A stretch of DNA of 64,000 nucleotides from Nitrospira sp. (lineage in GTDB: Bacteria > Nitrospirota > Nitrospiria > Nitrospirales > UBA8639). Below, one piece after another: positions 1 through 9,116 of this stretch (position 1 is its first letter; the number at the start of each line of letters is the position of its first letter). The translations under genes and the position numbers were made by a program. The stretch lies in the NCBI GenBank assembly GCA_011523385.1, contig WTGX01000028.1, forward strand, positions 53,808 to 117,807, read 5' to 3'. The notes below the pieces were generated by a model that was not told the DNA's origin, did no database searches, and saw only the letters and a list, made by a program, of their open reading frames with translations.

Positions 1-2832
1 CCGCCCCGAGGCGACCTGTTTGATGTACGAATTCTTCGAATCTCCGTTCGGCAGCGGGATAAAGCGTTGCGGATCTTCGCCTCCCTCACCCGTATTGCTC
101 TTGGCGCCGATCCGGTTCATCGCGATCGCGAGCGTTTCATGGGATTCTTTGCTGATGGCCCCATAGGACATCGCGCCGGTGGTAAACCGCTTGACGATTT
201 CCCGGGCGGGTTCCACTTCCTCCAACGGCAAGGGATCCGGCAGACACTTGAAATCAAAGAGACCGCGCAAATTCGACCGGCGCCGGGTTTCATCATTGAC
301 CAGTTGGGCATAGACTTCATAGGTCTCGGCGTCGTTGGTGCGGGTCGCGTGCTGCAGCGAGTAGATGGTCTCCGGATTCCAATTATGATGCTCGCCCTGA
401 ATGCGGTAATGAATCTCGCTGCCGAAGTCCAACTGCCGGATGGGAACCGGCTCATACGCGGCCCGGTGGCGCCGCAGGGTTTCTTCGGCAAGTTCCCGCA
501 TGCTGATGCCCTGAATGCGTGAGGGCGTACCCGTGAAGTACCGGTTCACCAGTTCCTCATTCAGCCCGACGGCTTCGAAGATCTGCGCGCCGCAATAGGA
601 CTGCACCGTGGAAATGCCCATTTTCGAAAAGATCTTGAGCAGGCCCTTGTTGATGGCCTTGATAAATTTTCCCGACGCGGTTTCCGCGTCAATGCCTTCC
701 GGCAAAAAGCCTTCGCGTTCCAGGTCCTTGTAGGTTTCAAACACGAGATACGGATTGACCACGCCGGCGCCGTATCCGATCAAACACGCAAAGTGATGCG
801 TGTCTCGCGGCTCGCCGGTCTCAAGAATCAGGCCGACTTCCGTTCGCGTGGCCTCACGCACCAGATGATGGTGCACCGCGGAAATCCCCAATAAGCTGGG
901 AATCGCCGCCCACTCCTCGTTCACCCCGCGATCACTCAGGATCAAAAACTTGAAGCCTTGCTGAATGGCCTTGGACGCCTCCTGACACAGTTGGTCCACG
1001 GCCGCCCCCAACCCATCGGGCCCGTCGGCCACGCGGAACAACAGGGGCAGCGTCTTGCTGACGAAATGGGGATCTTCGATCTCCCGGATCTTTTGCAATT
1101 GGGCGTTCGTCAGAATGGGCTGCTGGACCTTGATCCTGCGACAGGCCTCCGGCGTCTCCGCGGACAGGTTGGGTTTCGGTCCGATATTCGTGACCAGCGA
1201 CATGACCAACTGTTCCCGAATGGGATCAATGGGAGGATTCGTCACCTGGGCAAAAAGCTGTTTGAAATATTTGGGCAACAGGAGCGGCCGGTTGGACAGC
1301 ACCGCCAAGGGGGTATCCGTGCCCATGGACGAAATGGGCTCTTCACCGTTGATCCCCATGGGCGACAACACCATCTTGATTTCCTCGATGGTATAGCCGA
1401 AAACCTGCTGTCGTTGGCGAAGGGTCGGATGATCCGGTTGAGGCACACTCAACGGTTCCGGCAGTTCATCCAACGACACCCGATACTGGGTCACCCAAGA
1501 GCGATACGGCTTACGCCCGACCATTTCCGCCTTGATTTCCTCGTCGTCGATAATGCGGCCCCGGACCGTATCGACCAAAAACATGCGGCCCGGCTGGAGA
1601 CGTCCTTTTTCCCGAATGTGCTTCGCATCGGCCGGCAGGACGCCAGCCTCGGACGCGAGGACGACCAGATCATCCGTCGTGACTTGATACCGGCACGGCC
1701 GTAATCCATTCCGGTCCAATGTCGCGCCGACCAGTTTCCCGTCCGTAAACGCGACGGCCGCCGGGCCGTCCCAGGGTTCCATCATCGCGGCGTGATATTC
1801 ATAGAAGCCCCGCCTGTTCAGATCGATGTGCGGGTTCCCGACCCAGGGTTCGGGGATCAACATCATCATGGCATGAGGCAGGGACCTGCCGGCCATCACG
1901 AGAAATTCCACCGCATTATCCAAGCAGGCCGAATCGCTCTGTTCCTCATAGACAATGGGGTACAGTTTTTCGAGGTCATCGCCGAACAGGTCGGACGCCA
2001 GGCGCCCCTGACGAGCGCGCATCCAGTTGACGTTCCCGCGCAACGTATTGATTTCCCCGTTGTGCACGACGTACCGGTACGGGTGCGCCAACGACCAGGT
2101 GGGGAACGTATTCGTGCTGAAACGGGAATGAATCAGCCCCAAGGCCGAGACCATGCTGGAATCAGTCAGGTCGGGGAAAAAGCAGCCGAGTTGCTCCGGC
2201 AGCAGCATGCCTTTATAGACGATGGTATTGGAGGACAGGCTGCAAATATAGACCCGGCCGCGTTCCACCAACGCGGACTCGCGAATCGCCCGGGCAATCC
2301 GTTTCCGGACGACGTACAATTTCCGCTCGAACTGCGCCTCGTTCAGGATATCACGGGCAATGAAACACTGCCGGATGTGCGGAAGGGTCCGTTGTGCCTG
2401 CGCACCGACGTATTCGAGCTTCACCGGCACGTCGCGCCATCCCAAAAACCGCAACCCTTCTTCACCAATAATCGATTCGAAGAGGCCTTCGCATTGCCGG
2501 CGAAGCGGTTCATCCTGCGGCAGAAACACCATGCCCACCCCATAACCGCCAGCCTCGGGCAGTTGCAGGCCGGCGTCCTGGCAGGCACGCCTGAAAAATT
2601 CATGAGAGATTTGCAGAAGAATGCCCGCGCCGTCCCCGGTGCACGGATCGCAACCCTGCGCCCCGCGATGATACAAATTCTTCAAGACGTCCAACGACTT
2701 TTCGATGATCTCGTGCGACTGGTGCCCTTTGATATTGACGACAAAACCGATGCCGCACCCGTCCTTCTCGAATCGCGGGTCATAGAGTCCCTGTTTGGGG
2801 GGAAGTCCGTATGGGGGTCGTTGGCGGCTCAT
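1..2832 (-). CDS. gltB: Glutamate synthase large subunit, N-terminal part (cut by window edge)
   Basis: Converts glutamine plus 2-oxoglutarate to two glutamates in ammonia assimilation. The gene starts at ATG 2832 and is open to base 1, giving 944 codons. A short propeptide is followed by Cys26 in KDGCGIGF, the N-terminal nucleophile of the class II glutaminase domain; further on are the HNGEINT and LYHRGAQGCDPCTGDGAGI motifs and, near the edge, the start of the FMN-binding synthase domain (GAMSYGAISKESHE). The family is about 1500 residues, so roughly a third lies outside. The small (gltD) subunit is not in view. Identity is secure from these motifs. Confidence 0.96.
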   Translation of the reverse strand, partial: MSRQRPPYGLPPKQGLYDPRFEKDGCGIGFVVNIKGHQSHEIIEKSLDVLKNLYHRGAQGCDPCTGDGAGILLQISHEFFRRACQDAGLQLPEAGGYGVGMVFLPQDEPLRRQCEGLFESIIGEEGLRFLGWRDVPVKLEYVGAQAQRTLPHIRQCFIARDILNEAQFERKLYVVRKRIARAIRESALVERGRVYICSLSSNTIVYKGMLLPEQLGCFFPDLTDSSMVSALGLIHSRFSTNTFPTWSLAHPYRYVVHNGEINTLRGNVNWMRARQGRLASDLFGDDLEKLYPIVYEEQSDSACLDNAVEFLVMAGRSLPHAMMMLIPEPWVGNPHIDLNRRGFYEYHAAMMEPWDGPAAVAFTDGKLVGATLDRNGLRPCRYQVTTDDLVVLASEAGVLPADAKHIREKGRLQPGRMFLVDTVRGRIIDDEEIKAEMVGRKPYRSWVTQYRVSLDELPEPLSVPQPDHPTLRQRQQVFGYTIEEIKMVLSPMGINGEEPISSMGTDTPLAVLSNRPLLLPKYFKQLFAQVTNPPIDPIREQLVMSLVTNIGPKPNLSAETPEACRRIKVQQPILTNAQLQKIREIEDPHFVSKTLPLLFRVADGPDGLGAAVDQLCQEASKAIQQGFKFLILSDRGVNEEWAAIPSLLGISAVHHHLVREATRTEVGLILETGEPRDTHHFACLIGYGAGVVNPYLVFETYKDLEREGFLPEGIDAETASGKFIKAINKGLLKIFSKMGISTVQSYCGAQIFEAVGLNEELVNRYFTGTPSRIQGISMRELAEETLRRHRAAYEPVPIRQLDFGSEIHYRIQGEHHNWNPETIYSLQHATRTNDAETYEVYAQLVNDETRRRSNLRGLFDFKCLPDPLPLEEVEPAREIVKRFTTGAMSYGAISKESHETLAIAMNRIGAKSNTGEGGEDPQRFIPLPNGDSKNSYIKQVASGR

Positions 2833-2853
2833 AATCGATCAGTGGCACCTCTC

Positions 2854-2884
2854 ACACCCTTCGACAGGCTCAGGACAAGCCGGT
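2854..2884. repeat. Short intergenic repeat, family D
   Basis: The string CCCTTCGACAGGCTCAGGAC and close variants recur at 30196-30228, 31688-31722 and 53320-53350, and inside a gene at 59139-59190. This copy sits just upstream of gltB. Apart from it, the 260 bases between gltB and the next gene show nothing I can name. Confidence 0.7.
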
Positions 2885-3092
2885 CGTTGCGCCTGACTCA
2901 TGGACAAATGAAGGAAGTCTGAGGAGCAAGGAGACTAGACCGAAATCTACTGGATACCGGAAAAAAGTGTCAAGACGGATCCCGTAAATCCGCGCACCTG
3001 CTCCTGCTATTTCTTGCTTAAACATCGATGGTGGGCGGACACCGTCCCTACGTATCTTGACAAAGACCGGACCCTCCCATAGGATCGCTGAA

Positions 3093-4100
3093 ATGGGCAG
3101 TGGACAGCCAGCCGTTCAAAGTTCCCTGACGATGGACGAGGTATGGGATCTGTATCGTCGGGATCTCCAGGAAATCGAATCGCACATCCGTCGAAATCTC
3201 AATTCCGAGGCTCCACTCATTAACGAAATTGCCGCCCACATTCTGGACGGGGGCGGCAAGCGCATTCGCCCCCTCCTGTTGAGCCTCTGCTCCCGCCTCA
3301 CGGGCTACGTCCCCAAAGACGACCTGGTTCTCGGCAGCCTCATCGAGTTCATCCATACGGCGACCCTGCTCCATGACGACGTGCTGGATGAAGCCGCTCT
3401 TCGCCGGGGGCGACCGACGGCTCGGCGCATGTGGGGCAATAGGGCCAGCATTCTGGCCGGGGACTACCTGTACTCACGGGCCATGCATCATATTGCCGAG
3501 TTCAAGAACCACGACGTGAACGACGCCATGGCCTTGGCCTGCAAAAGATTGGCGGAAGGGGAAATTCTTCAACTGTGTGCCAACCGGCAACCGCTGCTAT
3601 CCGAATCGGAGTATCTGCGGATCGTCGAGTACAAAACCGGCGCCTTGTTGGCGGCCGCGTGCAAGGTGGGCGGCCTCATGGGGGGAGTGTCCCCGCTTCA
3701 AGCGGAAGAGTTGTATCTCTTCGGCTTGAACGTGGGCATTGCCTTTCAATTGGCCGACGACTGGCTCGATTACACGGCCAATGAACAGAACCTCGGGAAG
3801 ACCCTCGGGCAGGACTTGATGCAAGGGATGGTCACCCTGCCCCTGATCCACGTGTTACCGCGTCTGCCGGCTGACGAACGAAATAGCATCGTCGCCAAAA
3901 TTGAACGTAACGCCATAGAGGAAGGCGATCTGCTCCGGCTTACCGCATCCATGCACGAACATGGCTCCCTGGGCCACACCCGGGCCCGTTCCCGGGAATA
4001 TATCGACGCCGCGCTCTCAAATCTCACGACCTTCGACGATTCCACTGCCAAGCGCGCGCTCATCGTCGTGGCCGATTACATGGTCAACCGCGACTGCTGA
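3093..4100 (+). CDS. Polyprenyl diphosphate synthase (trans-isoprenyl, octaprenyl/heptaprenyl type)
   Basis: Elongates farnesyl-type diphosphates with IPP to make the side chain of a respiratory quinone. Both Asp-rich motifs are intact: DDVLD at residues 95-99 and DDWLD at 222-226, along with the GGKRIRP substrate-binding segment near residue 55. I chose ATG 3093 (335 residues), preceded by AGGA at a workable distance; a TTG at 3057 would add 12 residues but has no clear ribosome site. It stands alone, divergent from gltB. Chain length cannot be told with confidence from sequence alone. Confidence 0.93.
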   Translation: MGSGQPAVQSSLTMDEVWDLYRRDLQEIESHIRRNLNSEAPLINEIAAHILDGGGKRIRPLLLSLCSRLTGYVPKDDLVLGSLIEFIHTATLLHDDVLDEAALRRGRPTARRMWGNRASILAGDYLYSRAMHHIAEFKNHDVNDAMALACKRLAEGEILQLCANRQPLLSESEYLRIVEYKTGALLAAACKVGGLMGGVSPLQAEELYLFGLNVGIAFQLADDWLDYTANEQNLGKTLGQDLMQGMVTLPLIHVLPRLPADERNSIVAKIERNAIEEGDLLRLTASMHEHGSLGHTRARSREYIDAALSNLTTFDDSTAKRALIVVADYMVNRDC

Positions 4101-4105
4101 CCCGG

Positions 4106-4219
4106 TTGTCATTCTGAGCCGAAGGCGAAGAATCTCTCGCTCCACCACCCAACGCCCAGAAAAGCAGATCCTTCGCCAGGTCCTTCACTTCGTTCAGGAC
4201 AAGCTCAGGATGACAATTT
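4106..4219. repeat. Palindromic intergenic repeat, family A copy 1
   Basis: Begins TTGTCATTCTGAGCCGAAGG and ends in a diverged inverted copy (CTCAGGATGACAATTT), with AGGATCTTCGC-like blocks between. Related copies lie at 23111-23224 and 26379-26500 (inverted). It sits between convergent genes. The arrangement is that of a small non-coding palindromic element; whether it also terminates transcription is unknown. Confidence 0.8.
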
Positions 4220-4261
4220 GAGGCGTGAGCCTTCTTTCTGGAATCGATACGAAAATAAACG

Positions 4262-5254
4262 CTATGAAGTTCGGGCAAGCGGAGCGTTATCCCGCAGCAC
4301 GGCCAGAAAGAGAAGGCCGATCAGAATCCAGAGGATTTCACGAATCCGGCGGATCACGGCAAAGGTGATGCCCGTCACCTCGCCGTGCCCCAAAGCCATC
4401 AGGAAAACAAGATACCCGCCTTCTTGCACCCCGAGTCCTCCGGGAACAAACGACACGCTTCCCTTGATCAGCGCCGTCATTGCGGCGATCGACAAAGACG
4501 ATAACCAGCCGACTTCCGCTCCCAGGAAATAGAGAATCGCATACACTTCAAACAACTCCGTCAACCACGCGGTAAAGTGGACCCCCATCGACAAGATGAA
4601 CGTCCGGCGGCGCTGTCCGTAAAAGGTGCGGACCGTCCGGTCCAACTCCAACAACCGCTGTCGATAAGCCTCCAGGCGCTGCGACCGGATCCGGCACGCG
4701 CCGGCCACTGTCAACAACCCTCTTCCGAGCCCGTAGCGTTGAACCACGAGAAACAGAAAGACGCCGAACGCCAGCAGGCCCACGCTGACGAACGCCGCCA
4801 GGACGTTGTACTCGGCTCCACCGACGAGCCAGAGTGTCGCACTCAACCCCAACACCATGTAGAAGATCTGAGCAAGGGTCATGATCGTCTTGGCCGTCAC
4901 CACGGAGGCCAACCCTTCGACCATGGGGACTTCATAGCGCGTCAGCAGGTACGCCTTCATGGGTTCTCCGCCCAGCATGGCCGTCGGGGTCGTCGCGTTG
5001 ATGGCCTCCCCGGCCATCCGCACCATGAACAACCGGACAAACCCCACCCGGCCCGCCCACTGTCCCAGGGTCAGAGACCATCCATACGCATCGAGCAGAT
5101 ACACCACCAAAAACGGGACGAGAATCATGCAAAACGCGACCAACCCAACACGTTCCACCGTCTCCCAGATCCGGAGCAGGCCGATATGCCAGAGCAGCCC
5201 TCCCAGGACGACAACACCCGCGACAAGAAATACCAGCCGAATCATGTGATGCAC
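4262..5254 (-). CDS. Flippase-like integral membrane protein (LPG-synthase TM region / UPF0104)
   Basis: A 330-residue, strongly hydrophobic protein with about eight predicted membrane segments, of the lysylphosphatidylglycerol-synthase transmembrane family (YbhN/AglD-like). It lacks the soluble aminoacyl-transfer domain, so it is not MprF itself. Family signatures visible are GxxxxxTPTAMLGGEPMKAY near residue 95 and SFVPGGLGVQEGGY near residue 265. Such proteins are often placed beside genes for lipid-linked products and are thought to move lipids across the membrane. It follows the cytidylyltransferase/phosphatidyltransferase gene on the same strand after a repeat-filled gap of 139 bases. 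A start at Met4 is equally possible. Confidence 0.85.
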   Translation of the reverse strand: MHHMIRLVFLVAGVVVLGGLLWHIGLLRIWETVERVGLVAFCMILVPFLVVYLLDAYGWSLTLGQWAGRVGFVRLFMVRMAGEAINATTPTAMLGGEPMKAYLLTRYEVPMVEGLASVVTAKTIMTLAQIFYMVLGLSATLWLVGGAEYNVLAAFVSVGLLAFGVFLFLVVQRYGLGRGLLTVAGACRIRSQRLEAYRQRLLELDRTVRTFYGQRRRTFILSMGVHFTAWLTELFEVYAILYFLGAEVGWLSSLSIAAMTALIKGSVSFVPGGLGVQEGGYLVFLMALGHGEVTGITFAVIRRIREILWILIGLLFLAVLRDNAPLARTS

Positions 5255-5316
5255 GCAGTTTCCTCTGCTGTCATTCCCGATTCTCCCCCTCTATCATCCT
5301 CGACCCTCTCCTCCTG

Positions 5317-5413
5317 TTATCCTCGACGTCTTTAATCGAGGATCCAGAGTCTTTGTTTTTTCAATTGTCAGGAGAAAGGCACTGGATTCCCGATTACAAA
5401 TGTCGGGAATGAC
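5317..5413. repeat. Inverted intergenic repeat, family B copy 1
   Basis: Arms of the type ATCCTCGACGTCTTTAATCG ... GATTACAAATGTCGGGAATG flank a short AT-rich centre with GTCTTTG/AAAGGCACTGG blocks. Copies lie at 9117-9242 and 42038-42170. The right arm overlaps the last codons of the upstream minus-strand gene and supplies its stop codon. Confidence 0.8.
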
Positions 5414-6830
5414 GGAAGGAGGCAGTGTACAAGGTCCAAACCATCATGATCGCAAACCCGCTCGTCCCGGCGGCAACGAGCCATAAGAACCAGGGCAGCA
5501 CGCCCAAACAGGCGCATATCAGCACGACGATGGAAAAATCTCGATTCGCCACGTGCCCCAGGATAAAATCGAAACGGGTTCGGACGGCCTGACTCATGCG
5601 TCGCCAACGCACGGTGTCGCCTTTCAGGGACTTGACCCGGCTCACGCACCACAGGGACACCCCGGTGGAGAGAACGGCGATGCCTCCCAGGAGCAACGGC
5701 AGATAGCCGGACGAGACGGGATTCTCCCGGTACGCCCCCCAGGCAATTCCCGCAAACACGGCCACGTGCACGATATTGTCAGAGACAAGGTCCAGCGCCT
5801 GTCCAAACGGGGATTCCGCGAAAGTGAGCCGCGCCACTTCTCCATCGCAACAATCAAGAATCACGGCCAGTTGAAACAGGAGAGCCCCTGCAATCCCTCC
5901 CGCATATGAGCCTGTCGCAAAACACGCCGCCCCACCGAGGCCGATGAGCATCGACAACAAGGTAATGACATTGGGAGAGCATCCCAGTCGCATGAACAGC
6001 CGGCTCAACGGCTTGGAAATTTTCCGGTTTACGTAGCGATCAACAACTCCATCCAGGGCCTGTTCCGCTTTTTGGAGTCCTTCGACACCCTCTACGGCCG
6101 CCTGTTCCAGTGCCAACCGCGGCAGGATCTCCTGTTCCGCGCGTTCCAGGTCTTCAGGGAAGTCGATCTCGATCCACGGCAGACCTCCGATTTTCTCGGC
6201 CCCGACGGGAACCTCGCGGAAAAAATCTTCCAATGCGTCTTCGTATTCCATATCCAGCAGTCCCTGATTCACGCGCGTCTCCAGCGATCGCAACAACTGC
6301 GGCACGGCCGCGCGTCCCACGCGCAAAAACCCGACGCCTTCGCCCACCAGGTCATGCTCTGCCGGCACGGACTTGGACAACGCCACCACCCGTCCCTGCC
6401 GCATCACGACCATACATTCTTCGGTTTGTTGCGACACCGTTTCATCCATCAACAGGGCATTGGCATGCGAGGAGGCGACCAACCGTTCGAGAACAACGGG
6501 ATGAAACAGGACGTCGGCATCCATGATCACCACGTCGTCGTCCAACGTCGCCCGGGCCGCCCACAACGAGCCGATACTCCCCCGTTCGTAATCCTCATTA
6601 ACCAGGAACGTCACGTCAGGCCCGGAGGGGTACTCCGCCACCGCCGCACGAATGTCTTCCTGTTTGTACCCGACCACCAGGCATATCCTGGTCACGCCCA
6701 CACGCGCCAGGGAATCGAAATAGCGATACAGGAGCGGCTTGCCCCCGACGTCAAGCAAACACTTGGGACGATGCCGGGTCATGACGTGCAGCCGCCTCCC
6801 CCGCCCGGCAGCCAGGATGACCGCTTTCAT
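5394..6830 (-). CDS. Bifunctional nucleotidyltransferase / CDP-alcohol phosphatidyltransferase
   Basis: A 478-residue fusion. Residues 1-240 are a sugar/choline-type nucleotidyltransferase: signature AAGRGRRL (7-14) with PKCLLDVGGKPLL, and MDAD near 103. Residues 265-478 are a membrane CDP-alcohol phosphatidyltransferase with the full motif D326-x2-DG-x2-AR-x8-G343-x3-D347-x3-D351. The same domain order occurs in IPCT/DIPP synthase, and choline- or aminoethylphosphonate-cytidylyltransferases (LicC/PntC) resemble the first half. Start ATG overlaps the phnW stop by 4 bases. The neighbours suggest it makes CMP-aminoethylphosphonate and moves the head group to a lipid alcohol; that substrate is inference. 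The last residues (HSRHL) are encoded by a family B repeat. Confidence 0.88.
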   Translation of the reverse strand: MKAVILAAGRGRRLHVMTRHRPKCLLDVGGKPLLYRYFDSLARVGVTRICLVVGYKQEDIRAAVAEYPSGPDVTFLVNEDYERGSIGSLWAARATLDDDVVIMDADVLFHPVVLERLVASSHANALLMDETVSQQTEECMVVMRQGRVVALSKSVPAEHDLVGEGVGFLRVGRAAVPQLLRSLETRVNQGLLDMEYEDALEDFFREVPVGAEKIGGLPWIEIDFPEDLERAEQEILPRLALEQAAVEGVEGLQKAEQALDGVVDRYVNRKISKPLSRLFMRLGCSPNVITLLSMLIGLGGAACFATGSYAGGIAGALLFQLAVILDCCDGEVARLTFAESPFGQALDLVSDNIVHVAVFAGIAWGAYRENPVSSGYLPLLLGGIAVLSTGVSLWCVSRVKSLKGDTVRWRRMSQAVRTRFDFILGHVANRDFSIVVLICACLGVLPWFLWLVAAGTSGFAIMMVWTLYTASFRHSRHL

Positions 6831-7945
6831 GTTGCCGGGTTCTCGTGCTTCAACACCTCTTCAAACGCACCCAGAAACCCTTCAACCTGGGTTTCCTGCA
6901 AGGCCCCCATGTTGGCCACGCGGAAGATTTCCGACTCCAAATGACCCTGCCCGGCATAGATGACGTAACCGCGTTCCTTCAGACGGTCGTGCAGCACGGC
7001 ATACGCCCGTCCTGAGCCGTGTCGAAGGATCAGTCCTTCGGGCAGATAAAAGGCCGTCAATGAATGCGACTGATGCTCCGGGGGGAGCACGGCCCGCACC
7101 CCAAGGGTTGCCATGCGTTCCCGGATCATGGAGGCCATTCGCCCGTAGCGCTTGATTCGATTCGCCACCCCTTCCTCCAGGAGTTCCGACAAGGCTGCAT
7201 CAAACGCGGCATACAACTGGACGGCCGGCGTAAAGGGGATCGTGCCGTTTTCCTGCGCCGTGTAATAATTGCCCAGGTTCAAGTACCACGTGCGTTTGGG
7301 ATACTTGACCACGTTTTCCATAAAGCCTTTGCGGACCAGGACAAACGAGACCCCCGGAAATCCCTGAATGCACTTTCCCGCGGTCCCGGCCACCATGTAC
7401 ATGTGACGACCGGCAATATCCAGGGGTTCCCCGCCCAACCCGCTGACGGAATCCACGATAAAGACGCCCCCGCGGCTGTCGACGTGTTCGGCAATTTCGT
7501 GAACCGGGTTGATCAGCCCCAGCGTGGTTTCATGATGCACCATGACCACCCCATGCGCCGCCGGCTCTTGTTTCAGGGATTTCAAGATTTTTTCCGGGTC
7601 GGGCGGGGTGTCCCATTTGTGCTTGATTTCGGCGATTCCCAGGCGTTGCGTCGCAATGATGGACGAAATCCGTTCACCGTAGATCCCGTTATTGACGTGA
7701 ATCAGCCGCTTTCCCGGAGGCAGACATGACATGATGGAGGCTTCCACCGCGGCCGTGCCCGAGCCGGTCAGCAGAATCGCGGTGTAGTCCGATTCCGCGC
7801 CCGGCACAAAGGCTTTCAGCAGCTTTCGACGGATGTTGCCGAACAATTCCGCGCATTCGGACTCCCGATGACACATATCCGGACCCGTCAAGGCGTTTCT
7901 GACGCGGTCCGAGACGTTGACCGGACCTGGATTGAGCAGGATCAT
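6827..7945 (-). CDS. phnW: 2-aminoethylphosphonate--pyruvate transaminase-like aminotransferase
   Basis: A 372-residue class V PLP aminotransferase. Visible features are the N-terminal LLNPGPVNVSDRV motif typical of PhnW/alanine-glyoxylate transaminases, TGSGTAAVEA around residues 61-70, the PLP-contacting Asp165 in IVDSVSG and Lys191 in GTAGKCIQG. PhnW interconverts phosphonoacetaldehyde and 2-aminoethylphosphonate using alanine/pyruvate. It overlaps its upstream and downstream neighbours by 4 bases each (ATGA), so the three are translationally coupled. With a phosphonopyruvate decarboxylase directly upstream, the biosynthetic direction is the likelier role. A serine-glyoxylate-type activity cannot be excluded. 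Confidence 0.88.
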   Translation of the reverse strand: MILLNPGPVNVSDRVRNALTGPDMCHRESECAELFGNIRRKLLKAFVPGAESDYTAILLTGSGTAAVEASIMSCLPPGKRLIHVNNGIYGERISSIIATQRLGIAEIKHKWDTPPDPEKILKSLKQEPAAHGVVMVHHETTLGLINPVHEIAEHVDSRGGVFIVDSVSGLGGEPLDIAGRHMYMVAGTAGKCIQGFPGVSFVLVRKGFMENVVKYPKRTWYLNLGNYYTAQENGTIPFTPAVQLYAAFDAALSELLEEGVANRIKRYGRMASMIRERMATLGVRAVLPPEHQSHSLTAFYLPEGLILRHGSGRAYAVLHDRLKERGYVIYAGQGHLESEIFRVANMGALQETQVEGFLGAFEEVLKHENPAT

Positions 7946-8541
7946 GAGCTTGACGTTATCCCTTGTTCCACGGCCGTACGAAAGCGTTTGGTAATGTCAG
8001 CCGGATCCAGCGCAACACGATCCGCGTCTTCGATCTGTTCGTTCACCTTGATCAGCAGAAAATGCGGACCGTCGTTGGCGAGCATGTGCGTGAATTCATA
8101 GATGATGTCTTCCCGTTCCCAGACCCGCTCGACCGTGGCGTACCCGGCCGCCTTGGCCACCTGATCCAGCCGCACGACCCGCGAATAGGACGGCTGATTG
8201 CCGGTCGTGCCATACACCTCGTTATCGAACACGACGTGCGTCAGGTTCTTGGGGCGCAAGGCGCCGATCGTGGCCAGCGTGCCCATACCCATGAGCACGT
8301 TCCCGTCACCATCGAACACCACGACCCGCTGATCGGGTTTCGCCAGGGCCAACCCCAACCCGATGGACGCGGCCACACCCATCGACCCGATCATGTAAAA
8401 GTTCCCGTCCCGGTCCTTGATTTTCTGGGCTTCCCGCGAAGGAAAGCCGTTACAAACAATGACCGGCTGATCGTCCAGGATGTCAAACAACGCTTGCATC
8501 GCCTGGGCTCGACTCTGCATCACCCCTTCTTCAGGTCGCAT
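7942..8541 (-). CDS. Phosphonopyruvate (or sulfopyruvate) decarboxylase, beta subunit
   Basis: A 199-residue ThDP-binding domain: GDGN at residues 78-81 begins the metal/diphosphate motif, closing about 26 residues later at the Asn of FDNEVYGTTG. It corresponds to the C-terminal half of single-chain phosphonopyruvate decarboxylase and to ComE of archaeal sulfopyruvate decarboxylase. GGAAGG lies 9 bases before the ATG. The gap to the alpha gene is 23 bases and the 3' end overlaps phnW by 4. Pairing with phnW favours phosphonopyruvate as substrate; sulfopyruvate is the alternative. Confidence 0.87.
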   Translation of the reverse strand: MRPEEGVMQSRAQAMQALFDILDDQPVIVCNGFPSREAQKIKDRDGNFYMIGSMGVAASIGLGLALAKPDQRVVVFDGDGNVLMGMGTLATIGALRPKNLTHVVFDNEVYGTTGNQPSYSRVVRLDQVAKAAGYATVERVWEREDIIYEFTHMLANDGPHFLLIKVNEQIEDADRVALDPADITKRFRTAVEQGITSSS

Positions 8542-8564
8542 AGGTTTGGGCCTTCCATTCCCTC

Positions 8565-9092
8565 TTACGGTTGGATCGTTTTAACCACGCCTTTTTTCAA
8601 AAACAGCGCCACGGGAACGCGTTGATCCATGAAGGTCTGCGCGGTCCATCGAAGGTCATCGGCCAGGGTTTCCGCGGCCAACGTTCGATGCGGAATCCGG
8701 ATCGTCTCCATCAACTGCGGCATGGTTTGCCCCATCACCAGGTGTTCCGGCGCGTCTTTCCCTTCAAAGCCTCTCCAGGAAATGATGAGCAGGCACGGAA
8801 TCCGGTAGATCAGATGGAGCGACATCAACACGTTCAAGGCATTCCCCAACCCCGAATTCTGCATCAGCACCACGGGGATTTTCCCGCCTAAAAACGCTCC
8901 GGCGGCCATGGCCATCGCCTCGTCCTCACGGACCGACGGCGTATACAGGCGACGGTCGCTCAACACTTCGATGATCCCGCCCAGAATGGTGTCCGGGACG
9001 CCGGTAAAGAAATCAAACCCGGTCTCCTGGAGCGCCTTCACAAAATCGTCACTGTCAATCACGGCCATGACGTCGTTCCCGGCTGGTTTCAC
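8565..9092 (-). CDS. Phosphonopyruvate (or sulfopyruvate) decarboxylase, alpha subunit
   Basis: A 175-residue pyrimidine-binding (PYR) half of a ThDP enzyme. TGVPDTIL near residue 30 and VREDEAMAMAAGAFLGGK at 54-71, which contains the glutamate that activates the cofactor, match the N-terminal half of phosphonopyruvate decarboxylases and ComD. It is the first gene of the minus-strand operon. Alpha and beta together would give phosphonoacetaldehyde (the phnW substrate) from phosphonopyruvate. PEP mutase, needed to make phosphonopyruvate, is not in the window. The true start may be Met9 (MAVIDSDDF). Confidence 0.86.
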   Translation of the reverse strand: MKPAGNDVMAVIDSDDFVKALQETGFDFFTGVPDTILGGIIEVLSDRRLYTPSVREDEAMAMAAGAFLGGKIPVVLMQNSGLGNALNVLMSLHLIYRIPCLLIISWRGFEGKDAPEHLVMGQTMPQLMETIRIPHRTLAAETLADDLRWTAQTFMDQRVPVALFLKKGVVKTIQP

Positions 9093-9116
9093 TCATTCGA
9101 TTATTCCCGCTATCTC

